Shown here piece by piece: positions 38,105-49,650 of a stretch of DNA of 64,000 nucleotides; positions within the stretch are counted from its first letter, which is position 1; each line of letters starts with the position of its first letter. Source of the stretch: Arenicola marina. Its lineage: Eukaryota > Annelida > Polychaeta > Arenicolidae. Under the pieces are notes generated by a model. The model was not told the origin of the DNA and ran no database searches. It saw only the letters and a list, made by a program, of their open reading frames with translations. The position numbers and the translations under genes are program-made. The stretch is from NCBI GenBank assembly GCA_964019135.1, contig OZ025263.1, positions 35,008,133-35,072,132 of the forward strand, in the 5' to 3' direction.

Positions 38105-38959
38105 CCCAAGGTTCATCTTCAGCCGCAACTGTGGTGTTCTCGCTGGTTGTGGCACTTCCTTCAGTTGTTATGGTGACGGCAGGGTAGCTCGGTGTAGGAG
38201 CAGTCGGCTCAGTGCCGGGTTCTGCTGTGGGCAGGGTTGTTGGTTCTGTTGTTGGTTCTGCTCTGGGCAGGGTTGTTGGCTCTGTTGTTGGTATGGTTGT
38301 TGGTTCTGTTGTTGGTATGGTAGTTGGTTCTGTTGTTGGTTTAGTTGTTGGTTCTGTTGTGGGCAGGGTTGTTGGTTCTGTTGTTGGTATAGTTGTTGGT
38401 TCTGTTGTTGGTATGATTGTTGGTTCTGTTGTTGGTATGATTGTTGGTTCTGTTGTTGGTATGGTAGTTGGTTCTGTTGTTGGTTTAGTTGTTGGTTCTG
38501 TTGTGGGCAGGGTTGTTGGTTCTGTTGTTGGTATGATTGTTGGTTCTGTTGTTGGTATGGTTGTTGGTTCTGTTGTTGGTATGGTTGTTGGTTCTGTTGT
38601 TGGTATGGTTGTTGGTTCTGTTGTTGGTATGATTGTTGGTTTTGTTGTTGGTATAGTTGTTGGTTCTGTTGTTGGTATGATTGTTGGTTCTGTTGTTGGT
38701 ATGGTTGTTGGTTCTGTTGTTGGTATGATCGTTGTTTCTGAAGTGGGGAGGGTTGCTGTTTCTGCTGTGGGCAGGGTTGTTGGTTCTGTTGTTGGTATGG
38801 TTGTTGGTTCTGTTGTGGGCAGGGTTGTTGGTTCTGTTGTGGGCAGGGTTGTTGGTATGGTTGTTGGTTCTGTTGTGGGCAGGGTTGTTGGTTCTGTTGT
38901 TGGTATGGTTGTTGGTTCTGTTGTGGGTATGACTGTGGGAGGGTCACCTCGCGTTCCGT
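38105..38959 (-). CDS. EGF-repeat membrane protein, Thr-rich mucin-like stalk exon
   Basis: This exon is 855 bp, phase 1 to 1, 284 full codons. It begins GTRGDPPTVIP, followed by about 30 tandem repeats of the eight-residue pattern TTEPTTIP (variants TTLP, TTKP). The end is unique: PAVTITTEGSATTSENTTVA and AEDEPW. The high Thr/Pro content suggests dense O-glycosylation and a rigid extracellular stalk between the EGF domains and the membrane; SENTT is a possible N-glycosylation site. The acceptor is tcttttgacag and the donor GGG before gtaagt. The 24-bp coding repeat at about 38215-38945 can change length without frame loss. The Gln-rich frame and the Val/Gly-rich plus-strand frame here are shadows. 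Confidence 0.88.
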
Positions 38960-39213
38960 CTGTCAAAAGATGACACGTGTCACATTAAAGTGCATATTTG
39001 TTCACACTTATATTCTGATCACCATATCAAATAATACTTATTCTAATTGTACAGTCATCAACTTTAAAACACTTTAAAATACAATCTGAATCTGAGGGCT
39101 TTAAAACACAATTTGAACAACCAATGTGCAATAGGGTTACAATTAAAGTTATATAGCTAGATGCCAGTGATCGTGATCTATATAAATGTGTGTTAGGGTT
39201 GGGGGATACTTAC
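38960..39213 (-). other. Short intron between microexon and stalk exon
   Basis: A 254-bp AT-rich intron with donor gtaagtat and acceptor tcttttgacag. No array is present. Confidence 0.7.
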
Positions 39214-39222
39214 TCTCAATGG
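39214..39222 (-). CDS. Candidate 9-nt microexon of the EGF-repeat membrane protein
   Basis: Minus-strand sequence reads ttttctttggttgcag, then CCATTGAGA, then gtaagtatcc: a strong acceptor and a near-perfect donor only nine bases apart. Its phase is 1 to 1, matching both neighbours. Joined, the protein reads ...GLQCHI-P-I-E-N-GTRGDPP. Skipping it would still keep the frame and simply drop three residues, so it may be an alternatively used exon or a fortuitous pair of sites. Confidence 0.6.
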
Positions 39223-39274
39223 CTGCAACCAAAGAAAAGGAAGAATACAATTACAATATTTAATACACTGATAT

Positions 39275-42200
39275 TAAACACATCATTGAGCGGGTCGGAC
39301 ATATCATTGTGAGGGCCTACATATCATTGAGAGGGTCTTACATATCATTGAGAGGGTCTTACATATCATTGAGAGGGTCTTACATATCATTGAGAGGGTC
39401 TTACATATCATTGAGAGAGCATATCGTTGAGAGGGTCTTACATATCATTGAGAGAGTCGTACATATCATTGAGTGGGTCTTACATATCATTGAGTGGGTC
39501 TTACATATCATTGAGAGGGTCGCACATATCATTGAGAGGGTCTTACATATCATTGAAAGGGTCGCTCATATCATTGAGAGGGTCTTACATATCATTGAGA
39601 GGGTCTTGCATATCATTAAGAGGGTCGCACATATCATTGAGAGGGTCTTACATATCATTGAGAGGGTCTTACATATCATTGAGAGGGTCTTACATATCAT
39701 TGAGAGGGTCTTACATATCATTGAGTGGGTCTTACATATTATTGAGAGGGTCTTACATATCATTGAGAGGGTCGCACATATCATTGAGAGGGTCTTACAT
39801 ATCATTGAGTGGGTCTTACATATTATTGAGAGGGTCTTGCATATCATTGAGAGGGTCTTACATATTATTGAGAGGGTCTTACATGTTATTGAGTGGGTCT
39901 TACGTATCATTGAGTGGGTCTTGCATATCACTGAGAGGGTCTTACATATAATTGAGTAGGTCTTACATATCATTGAGAGGGTCTTACATATCATTGAGAG
40001 GGTCTTACATATCATTGAGTGGGTCTTACATATTATTGAGTGGGTCTTGCATATCATTGAGAGGGTCTTACATATTATTGAGAGGGTCTTACATGTTATT
40101 GAGTGGGTCTTACGTATCATTGAGTGGGTCTTGCATATCATTGAGAGGGTCTTGCATATCATTGAGAGGGTCTTACATATTATTGAGTGGGTCTTACATA
40201 TCATTGAGTGGGTCTTACGTATCATTCAGAGGGGCGTACATATCATTAAGAGGGTCTTACATATAATTGAGTGGGTCTTACATATCATTGAGAGGGTCGT
40301 ACATATCATTGTGAGGGTCTTACATATCATTGAGAGGGTCTTACATATCATTGAGAGGGTCTTACATATCATTGAGAGGGTCTTACATATCATTGAGAGG
40401 GTCTTACATATCATTGAGAGGGTCTTACATATCATTGAGAGGGTCTTACATATCATTGAGAGGGTCTTACATATCATTGAGAGGGTCTTACATATCATTG
40501 AGAGGGTCTTACATATCATTGAGAGGGTCTTACATATCATTGAGAGGGTCTTACATATCATTGAGAGGGTCTTGCATATCATTGAGAGGATCGCACATAT
40601 CATTGAGTGGGTCGTACACATCATTGAGAGGGTCTTACATATCATTGAGAGGGTCTTACATATCATTGAGAGGGTCTTACATATCATTGAGAGGGTCTTA
40701 CATATCATTGAGAGGGTCTTACATATCATTGAGAGGGTCTTACATATCATTGAGAGGGTCTTACATATCATTGAGTGGGTCTTACATATCATTGAGAGGG
40801 TCTTACATATCATTGAGAGGGTCTTACATATCATTGAGAGGGTCTTACATATCATTGAGAGGGTCATACATATCATTGAGAGGGTCTTACATATCATTGA
40901 GAGGGTCTTACATATCATTGAGAGGGTCTTACATATCATTGAGAGGGTCTTGCATATCATTGAGAGGGTCGCACATATCATTGAGTGGGTCGCACATATC
41001 ATTGAGAGGGTCTTACATATTATTGAGAGGGTCTTACACATCATTGAGAGGGTCGTACATATTATTGAGAGGGTCTTACATATCATTGAGAGGGTCTAAC
41101 ATATTATTGAGTGGGTCTTACATATCATTGAGAGGGCCTTACATATCATTGAGAGGGGCGTACATATCATTGAGTGGGTCTTACATATCATTGCGAGGGT
41201 CTTACATATCATTGAGAAGGTTTTACATATCATTGAGAGGGTTTTAAATTTCATTGAGTGGGTCTTACATATCATTGAGAGGGTCTTACATATCATTGAG
41301 AGGGTCTTACATATCATTGAGAGGGTCTTACATATCATTGAGAGGGTCGCACATATCATTGAGTGGGTCGTACATATCATTGAGAGGGTCGTACATATCA
41401 TTGAGAGGGTCTTACATATCATTGAGAGGGTCTTACATATCATTGAGAGGGTCGTACATATCATTGAGAGGGTCTTACATATCATTGAGAGGGTCTTACA
41501 CATCATTGAGTGGGTCTTACATATCATTGAGAGGGTCGTACATATCATTGAGAAGGTTTTAAATATCATTGAGAGGGTTTTACATTTCATTGAGAGGGTC
41601 TTGCATATCATTGAGAGGGTCGCACATATCATTGAGAGGGTCGTACATATCATTGAGAAGGTTTTACATATCATTGAGAGGGTCTTACATATCATTGAGA
41701 GGGTCTTGCATATCATTGAGAGGGTCGCACATATCATTGAGTGGGTCGTACATATCATTGAGAGGGTCGTACATATCATTGAGAGGGTCTTACATATCAT
41801 TGAGAGGGTCTTACATATCATTGAGAGGGTCTTACATATCATTGAGTGGGTCTTACATATCATTGAGAGGGTCTTACATATCATTGAGAGGGTCTTACAT
41901 ATCATTGAGAGGGTCTTACATATCATTGAGAGGGTCTTGCATATCATTGAGAGGGTCGCACATATCATTGAGTGGGTCTTACATATCATTGAGAGGGTCT
42001 TACATATCATTGAGAGGGCCTTACATATCATTGAGAGGGTCTTACATATCATTGAGAGGGTCTTACATATCATTGAGAGGGTCGTACATATCATTGAGAG
42101 GGTCTTACATATCATTGAGAGGGTCTTACACATCATTGAGTGGGTCTTACATATCATTGTGAGGGTCGTACATATTATTGAGAGGGTCTTACATATTATT

Positions 42201-44822
42201 GAGAGGGTCTTACATATCATTGTGAGGATCGTACATATTATTGAGAGGGTCTTACATATCATTGTGAGGGTCTTACATATCATTGAGAGGGTCTTACACA
42301 TCATTGAGTGGGTCTTACATATCATTGTGAGGGTCGTACATATTATTGAGAGGGTCTTACATATAATTGAGAGGGTCTTACATATCATTGAGTGGGTCTT
42401 ACATATCATTGAGAGGGTCTTACATATCATTGAGTGGGTCTTACATATCATTGAGAGGGTCTTACATATCATTGAGAGGGTCTTACATATCATTGAGTGG
42501 GTCTTACATATCATTGAAAGGGTCTTACATATCATTGAGAGGGTCTTACATATCATTGAGAGGGTCTTACATAGCACTGAGAGGGTCTTACATATCATTG
42601 AGAGGGTCGTACATATCATTGTGAGGGTCGTACATATCATTGTGAGGGTCGTACATATTATTGAGAGGGTCTTACATATCATTGTGAGGGTCGTACATAT
42701 TATTGTGAGGGTCTTACATATCATTGAGTGGGTCTTACATATTATTGTGAGGGTTTTACATATCATTGAGAGGGTCTTACATATCATTGAGAGGGTCTTA
42801 CATATCATTGAGTGGGTCTTACATATCATTGAGAGGGTCTTACATATCATTGAGAGGGTCTTACATATCATTGAGAGGGTCTTACATATCATTGAGTGGT
42901 TCTTGCATATCATTGAGAGGGTCGCACATATCATTGAGTGGGTCTTACATATCATTGAAAGGGTCTTACATATCATTGAGTGGGTCTTACATATCATTGA
43001 GAGGGTCGTACATATCATTGAGAGGGTCTTACATATCATTGAGTGGGTCTTACATATCATTGAGAGGGTCTTACATATCATTGAGAGGGTCTTACATATT
43101 ATTGAGAGGGTCTTACACATCATTGAGTGGGTCTTACATATCATTGAGAGGGTCGTACATATTATTGAGAGGGTCTTACATATCATTGTGAGGGTCGTAC
43201 ATATCATTGAGAGGGTCTAACATATCATTGAGAGGGTCTGACATATCATTGTGAGGGTCGTACATATTATTGAGAGGGTCTTACATATTATTGAGAGGGT
43301 CTTACACATCATTGAGTGTGTCTTACATATCATTGAGAGGGTCTTACATATTATTGAGAGGGTCTTACATATCATTGAGAGGGTCTAACATATTATTGAG
43401 TGGGTCTTACATATCATTGAGAGGGCCTTACATATCATTGAGAGGGGCGTACATATCATTGAGAGGGTCTTACATATTATTGAGTGGGTCTTACATATCA
43501 TTGAGAGGGTCTTACATATCATTGCGAGGGTTTTACATATCATGGAGAGGGTTTTACATATCATTGAGTGGGTCGTACATATCATTGAGAGGGTCTTGCA
43601 TATCATTGAGAGGGTCTTACATATCATTGAGAGGGTTTTACATATCATTGAGTGGGTTGTACATATCATTGAGAGGGTCGTACATATCATTGAGAGGGTC
43701 TAACATATCATTGAGAGGGTCTTACATATCATTGTGAGGGTCGTACATATTATTGAGAGGGTCTTACATATTATTGAGAGGGTCTTACACATCATTGAGA
43801 GGGTCGTACATATTATTTAGAGGGTCTTACATATTATTGAGAGGGTCTTACACATCATTGAGAGGGTCGTACATATTATTGAGAGGGTCTTACATATCAT
43901 TGAGAGGGTCTTACATATCATTGAGAGGGCCTTACATATCATTGAGAGGGTCTTACATATCATTGAGTGGGTCTTACATATTATTGAGAGGGTTTTACAT
44001 ATCATTGAGTGGGTCTTACATATCATTGAGAGGGTCTTACATATCATTGAGAGGGTCTTGCATATCATTGAGAGGGTCGCACATATCATTGAGTGGGTCG
44101 TACATATCATTGAGAGGGTCTTACATATCATTGAGAGGGTCGTACATATTATTGAGAGGGTCTTACATATAATTGAGAGGGTCTTACATATCATTGAGTG
44201 GGTCTTACATATCATTGAGAGGGTCTTACATATCATTGAGAGGGTCGTATATATTATTGAGAAGGTCTTACATATCATTGAGAGGGTCTTACATATCATT
44301 GAGAGGGTCTTACATATCATTGAGAGGGTCTTACATATCATTGAGAGGGTCTTACATATCATTGAGTGGGTCTTACATATCATTGAGAGGGTCTTACATA
44401 TCATTGAGAGGGTCTTACATATCATTGAGAGGGTCTTACATATAATTGAGAGGGTCTTACATATCATTGAGTGGGTCTTACATATCATTGAGGGGGTCTT
44501 ACATATCATTGAGAGGGTCGTACATATTATTGAGAAGGTCTTACATATCATTGAGTGGGTCTTACATATCATTGAGAGGGTCTTACACATCATTGAGAGG
44601 GTCGTACATATTATTGAGAAGGTCTTACATATAATTGAGAGGGTCTTACATATCATTGAGAGGGTTTTACATATCATTGAGAGGGTCGTACATATCATTG
44701 AGAGGGTCTTACATATCATTGAGAGGGTCTTACATATCATTGAGAGGGTCTTACACATCATTGAGAGGGTCGTACATATTATTGAGAGGGTCTTACACAT
44801 CATTGAGAGGGTCGGACATATC
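39275..44822 (-). repeat. 21-bp intronic minisatellite, about 264 units
   Basis: The plus-strand unit is tcttacatatcattgagagg plus g. In transcript sense it is ccctctcaatgatatgtaag plus a. Variants include gtgggtc, gtcgtac, gtcgcac and tattattgag, arranged in higher-order blocks (for example the series near 39835-39920 recurs near 40045-40130). Every transcript-sense unit with the cttac variant contains at|gtaaga, which resembles a splice donor. A 21-bp period explains the long HIIERVL- and SYISLRG-type open frames on plus and the MICKTLS frames on minus. These are not genes. The array lies in the intron between the EGF-CA exon and the microexon. Confidence 0.97.
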
Positions 44823-45086
44823 AGGCGATCTGCAGTCGTGCTCTGACCATACCATAGACAAGTTACCACCACCACGCCAGTGAAGTATCTACACTGGCGA
44901 TACTTAAACTCCCTTAGATTGATATATTTGGTCTACAACACATGCTTGTACCACAATAATACGTATAATGCAAACAACGCGAATGTATTCTCATAGTAAT
45001 GTGGATAAAATTACCAACTGCGAATAGTGCCGCTAGGTGGCCTGTCCGTTTTGCCTGTTTGTAATAATACATCAAGTCATAGTTAC

Positions 45087-45200
45087 GTATGTGACACTGT
45101 AGTCCCATCCAATCCCCGGTACAGCGGCACTCGTAGTCATTCACTTTGTCGATACACGAAGCGTTATGTTTACACGGCATACCAGCGCATTCATCAATGT
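45087..45200 (-). CDS. EGF-repeat membrane protein, calcium-binding EGF domain exon
   Basis: This exon is 114 bp, phase 1 to 1, encoding one EGF-CA domain. After joining it reads D-IDECAGMPCKHNASCIDKV and then NDYECRCTGDWMGLQCHI. The six cysteines are spaced 4-5-8-1-8. The calcium signature is complete: D-I-D-E-C at the start, Asp in C-I-D and Tyr in N-D-Y-E-C. The acceptor is gtttatttcag and the donor ATAC before gtaact. A second possible donor (GTTG before gtaatt near 45018) would add 23 residues; I prefer the first because it gives the standard 114-bp EGF exon, the same size as its neighbour. This is the membrane-proximal EGF domain. Confidence 0.9.
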
Positions 45201-45351
45201 CTGAAATAAACGTTGAGCGCATAGGAATGAATGAATCATCTTTTATTTGTTTTTAGTGTCAAATTCAACATATAAAACACACACAAAGGACAATTTAAAA
45301 ACAACATTTCATCGTCCCCACAGATACGATCAAGAGCTTTTAGTTCTTAGT

Positions 45352-47647
45352 ACTAAGCAACTCTACCCAACTGTCTCACACACAGAGCCAGTGTATCCGG
45401 CCTCACAGGTACAGGTGTCACACAGACAGCTCTACCCACCTGTCTCACACACAGAGCCAGTGTATCCGGCCTCACAGGTACACGTGTCATACAGACAGCT
45501 CTACTCACCTGTCTCACACACAGAGCCAGTGTATCCGGCCTCACGGGTACAGGTGTCATACAGACAGCTCTACCCACCTGTCTCACATACAGAACCAGTG
45601 TATCCGGCCTCACGGGTACAGGTGTCATACAGACAGCTCTACCCACCTGTCTCACACACAGAGCCTGTGTATCCGGCCTCACAGGTACAGGTGTCACACA
45701 GACAGGTCTACCCACCTGTTTCACACACAGAGCCAGTGTATCCAGCCTCACAGGTACACGTGTCACACAGACAGCTCTACCCACCTTTCTCACACACAAA
45801 GCCAGTGTATCCGGCCTCACAGGTACAGGTGTCATACAGACAGCTCTACCTACCTATCTCACACACAAAGCCAGTGTATCCGGCCTCACAGGTTCAGGTG
45901 TCATACAGACAGCTCTACCCACCTGTCTCACACACAAAGCCAGTATGTCCGTGTGCGCAGGTACAGGTGTCATACAGACAGCTCTACCCACCTGTTTCAC
46001 ACACAGAGCCAGTGTATCCAGCCTCACAGGTACACGTGTCACACAGACAGCTCTACCCACCTGTCTCACACACAGAGCCAGTGTATCCGGCCTCACAGGT
46101 ACAGGTGTCATACAGACAGCTCTACCCACCTATCTCACACACAAAGCCAGTATGTCCGTGTGCGCAGGTACAGGTGTCATACAGACAGCTCTACCCACCT
46201 GTTTCACACACAGAGCCAGTGTATCCAGCCTCACAGGTACACGTGTCACACAGACAGCTCTACTCACCTGTCTCACACACAGAGCCAGTGTATCCGGCCT
46301 CACGGATACAAGTGTCACACAGACAGCTCTACCCACCTGTCTCACACACAGAGCCTGTGTATCCGGCCTCACAGGTACAGGTGTCACACAGACAGCTCTA
46401 CCCACCTTTCTCACACACAAAGCCAGTGTATCCGGCCTCACAGGTACAGGTGTCATACAGACAGCTCTACCTACCTATCTCACACACAAAGCCAGTGTAT
46501 CCGGCCTCACAGGTTCAGGTGTCATACAGACAGCTCTACCCACCTGTCTCACACACAAAGCCAGTATGTCCGTGTGCGCAGGTACAGGTGTCATACAGAC
46601 AGCTCTACCCACCTGTTTCACACACAGAGCCAGTGTATCCAGCCTCACAGGTACACGTGTCACACAGACAGCTCTACCCACCTGTCTCACACACAGAGCC
46701 AGTGTATCCGGCCTCACAGGTACAGGTGTCATACAGACAGCTCTACCCACCTATCTCACACACAAAGCCAGTATGTCCGTGTGCGCAGGTACAGGTGTCA
46801 TACAGACAGCTCTACCCACCTGTTTCACACACAGAGCCAGTGTATCCAGCCTCACAGGTACACGTGTCACACAGACAGCTCTACCCACCTGTCTCACACA
46901 CAGAGCCAGTGTATCCGGCCTCACAGGTACACGTGTCATACAGACAGCTCTACTCACCTGTCTCACACACAGAGCCAGTGTATCCGGCCTCACGGGTACA
47001 AGTGTCACACAGACAGCTCTACCCACCTGTCTCACACACAGAGCCAGTGTATCCAGCCTCACAGGTACACGTGTCACACAGACAGCTCTACCCACCTGTC
47101 TCACACACAGAGCCAGTGTATCCGGACTCACAGGTACAGGTGTCATACAGACAGCTCTACCCACCTGTCTCACACACAAAGCCAGTGTATCCGGCCTCAC
47201 AGGTACAGGTGTCATACAGACAGCTCTACTCACCTGTCTCACACACAGAGCCAGTGTATCCGGCCTCACAGGTACACGTGTCACACAGACAGCTCTACCC
47301 ACCTGTCTCACACACAGAGCCAGTGTATCCGGCCTCACAGGTACAGGTGTCATACAGACAGCTCTACTCACCTGTCTCACACACAGAGCCAGTGTATCCG
47401 GCCTCACAGGTACACGTGTCACACAGACAGCTCTACCCACCTGTCTCACACACAAAGCCAGTGTATCCGGCCTCACAGGTACAGGTGTCATACAGACAGC
47501 TCTACTCACCTGTCTCACACACAGAGCCAGTGTATCCGGCCTCACAGGTACACGTGTCACACAGACAGCTCTACCCACCTGTCTCACACACAAAGCCAGT
47601 GTATCCGGCCTCACAGGTACAGGTGTCATACAGACAGCTCTACCCAC
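45352..47647 (-). repeat. 69-bp intronic minisatellite made from an EGF exon end plus its donor, about 33 units
   Basis: The 69-bp period is exact (tgtatccg at 47462 and 47531). In transcript sense each unit holds the last 44 bases of the EGF exon at 47648-47761 (from CTGTACCTGTGAGGCCGG to GAGACAG), then the donor gtgggtagagc, then about 15 more intron bases. The repeated exon part encodes CTCEAGYTGSVCET, the C-terminal half of an EGF domain with cysteines 4-6. Variants include caagtatgtccgtgtgcgc units and tatcca/tatccg. The frame of the exon meets TAG (gtg-ggt-ag) right after each donor. The long Val/Ser/Pro/Tyr-rich plus frames are shadows. Confidence 0.97.
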
Positions 47648-47761
47648 CTGTCTCACACACAGAGCCAGTGTATCCGGCCTCACAGGTACAGATGTAGTTA
47701 AAGGGCTGGTTGACACACACTCCATTATTACACTGGTCATTGCTCCCACAGTGGTCGGTGG
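47648..47761 (-). CDS. EGF-repeat membrane protein, EGF domain exon
   Basis: This exon is 114 bp, phase 1 to 1. It encodes P-TDHCGSNDQCNNGVCVNQ, then PFNYICTCEAGYTGSVCET. The six cysteines are spaced 5-4-8-1-8, a plain EGF fold with the aromatic Tyr before cysteine 4 and GYTG before cysteine 6. The acceptor is a T-rich tttttttag and the donor ACAG before gtgggt. That donor, together with the last 44 exon bases, has been amplified about 33 times in the following intron, so the spliceosome must choose the first of many identical donors. I picked the first one because only it follows a complete exon with an acceptor. Confidence 0.9.
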
Positions 47762-48061
47762 CTAAAAAAATGACACGAAATCACACCATGTATCATCGTG
47801 TATTAAATCGATAACTGTGACGCGCGTCAGTGATGCCTGGGCTATAAAATTATGGTATGGGCTAACATGGGACAATATGAACATTATAAGGTTCGCAGCT
47901 GAAAAATGATTTTTTGTAATTACAACAAAAGATGCGATTTAATGATTTGGAATAGCGTTAATTAACTCGATAAGATCCATTTTTCTTTCTGAGATTGCGG
48001 GACAGCAGTGATAACTCGTCTCAACTATCCTTGTTTCAAATGAAGAGTTACTGTTACTTAC
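47762..48061 (-). other. 300-bp intron, unique sequence
   Basis: A short intron with donor gtaagtaa and acceptor tttttttag. No array or other element was seen. Confidence 0.75.
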
Positions 48062-48307
48062 GCTGGCAATGTGTGCCGTTGATTGGGGAGTACCCTGGGT
48101 CGCACTCGCACGTGTAGGTCCCGTGTTGATCCTCACACGTGGCGTTGTCGCCACATGCCCCGGGGGTGGCACACTCGTTAATGTTGACACAGTCAGGGCC
48201 CGTCAACCCATCAACACACGCCGTGCACCCCAACGTCACGTTACAGCTGTCGGGGACGCAATTACAGGCGCTGGCGCAGCCCTCGCCCCAGGAACTCGCT
48301 GGACAGG
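48062..48307 (-). CDS. EGF-repeat membrane protein, laminin-EGF-like plus EGF-CA exon
   Basis: This exon is 246 bp, phase 1 to 1, encoding two modules. The first, A-CPASSWGEGCASACNCVPD and then SCNVTLGCTACVDGLTGPDC, has eight cysteines in the laminin-EGF/MEGF style. The second, VNINECATPGACGDNATCED and then QHGTYTCECDPGYSPINGTHCQ, is a calcium-binding EGF domain (N-I-N-E-C start, Tyr before cysteine 4) with possible N-glycosylation at NAT and NGT. The acceptor is gcacccaccag and the donor CAGC before gtaagt. The acceptor and first exon bases are the source of, or derive from, the 80-bp array that begins immediately upstream. Confidence 0.92.
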
Positions 48308-49650
48308 CTGGTGGGTGCACGTAAACACACATTTACAGGTCATGGTGCAGCTCATATCACTCATAGTGTTGTATTATACTGGACATGCTGGTGGGTGCAC
48401 GTAAACACACATTTATAGGTCATGGTGCAGCACATATTACTCATAGTGTTGTATTATACTGGACATGCTGGTGGGTGCACGTAAACACACATTTATAGGT
48501 CATGGTGCAGCACATATTACTCATAGTGTTGTATTATACCAGACAGGCTGGTGGGTGCACGCAAACACACATTTATAGGTCATGGTGCAGCACATATTAC
48601 TCATAGTGTTGTATTATACCGGACAGGCTGGTGGGTGCACGCAAACACACATTTACAGGTCATGGTGCAGCACATATTACTCATAGTGTTGTATTATACC
48701 AGACAGGCTGGTGGGTGCACGTAAACACACATTTATAGGTCATGGTGCAGCACATATTACTCATAGTGTTGTATTATACCGGACAGGCTGGTGGGTGCAC
48801 GTAAACACACATTTATAGGTCAAAGTGCAGCTCATATTACTCATAGTGTTGTATTATACCGGACAGGCTGGTGGGTGCACGTAAACACACATTTATAGGT
48901 CATGGTGCAGCACATATTACTCATAGTGTTGTATTATACCAGACAGGCTGGTGGGTGCACGTAAACACACATTTACAGGTCAAAGTGCAGCTCATATTAC
49001 TCATAGTGTTGTATTATACCGGACAGGCTGGTGGGTGCACGTAAACACACATTTATAGGTCATGGTGCAGCACATATTACTCATAGTGTTGTATTATACC
49101 GGACAGGCTGGTGGGTGCACGTAAACACACATTTATAGGTCATGGTGCAGCACATATTACTCATAGTGTTGTATTATACCGGACAGGCTGGTGGGTGCAC
49201 GTAAACACACATTTATAGGTCATGGTGCAGCACATATTACTCATAGTGTTGTATTATACCGGACAGGCTGGTGGGTGCACGTAAACACACATTTACAGGT
49301 CATGGTGCAGCTCATATTACTCATAGTGTTGTATTATACCGGACAGGCTGGTGGGTGCACGTAAACACACATTTATAGGTCATGGTGCAGCTCATATTAC
49401 TCATAGTGTTGTATTATACCAGACAGGCTGGTGGGTGCACGCAAACACACATTTATAGGTCATGGTGCAGCACATATTACTCATAGTGTTGTATTATACC
49501 GGACAGGCTGGTGGGTGCACGTAAACACACATTTATAGGTCATGGTGCAGCACATATTACTCATAGTGTTGTATTATACCGGACAGGCTGGTGGGTGCAC
49601 GTAAACACACATTTATAGGTCAAAGTGCAGCTCATATTACTCATAGTGTA
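48302..49650 (-). repeat. 80-bp intronic minisatellite carrying a copied splice acceptor, about 17 units
   Basis: An exact 80-bp period (ggacatgctgg at 48381 and 48461, then ggacaggctgg at 48541 and onward). In transcript sense each unit ends gtgtttacgtgcacccaccag|CCTGTCC, identical to the true acceptor and first seven coding bases of the exon at 48062-48307, then resumes intron-like ggtataatacaac. The units are more than 95% alike by eye. The array touches the exon and extends 1.35 kb into the intron. It is a pure acceptor-side counterpart of the donor-side arrays. Confidence 0.97.

Noticed and set aside
38168-38973. Gln/Asn-rich 'prion-like' minus frame and Val/Gly-rich plus frame
   Set aside because: They are shadows of the Thr-rich stalk exon, whose frame has matching splice phases and a sensible join to the neighbouring exons.
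39309-44883. Long coiled-coil-like frames with HIIERVL repeats and others
   Set aside because: They are produced by the 21-bp period in several frames and on both strands. They lie in an intron.
45018-45086. Extension of the EGF-CA exon by 23 residues to a donor at about 45018
   Set aside because: It is possible and phase-compatible, but the shorter form gives a standard 114-bp EGF exon. Kept only as an alternative.
45247-47765. 816-codon Tyr/Val/Ser/Pro-rich plus frame and its companions
   Set aside because: They are shadows of the 69-bp array, which copies an EGF exon end on the minus strand.
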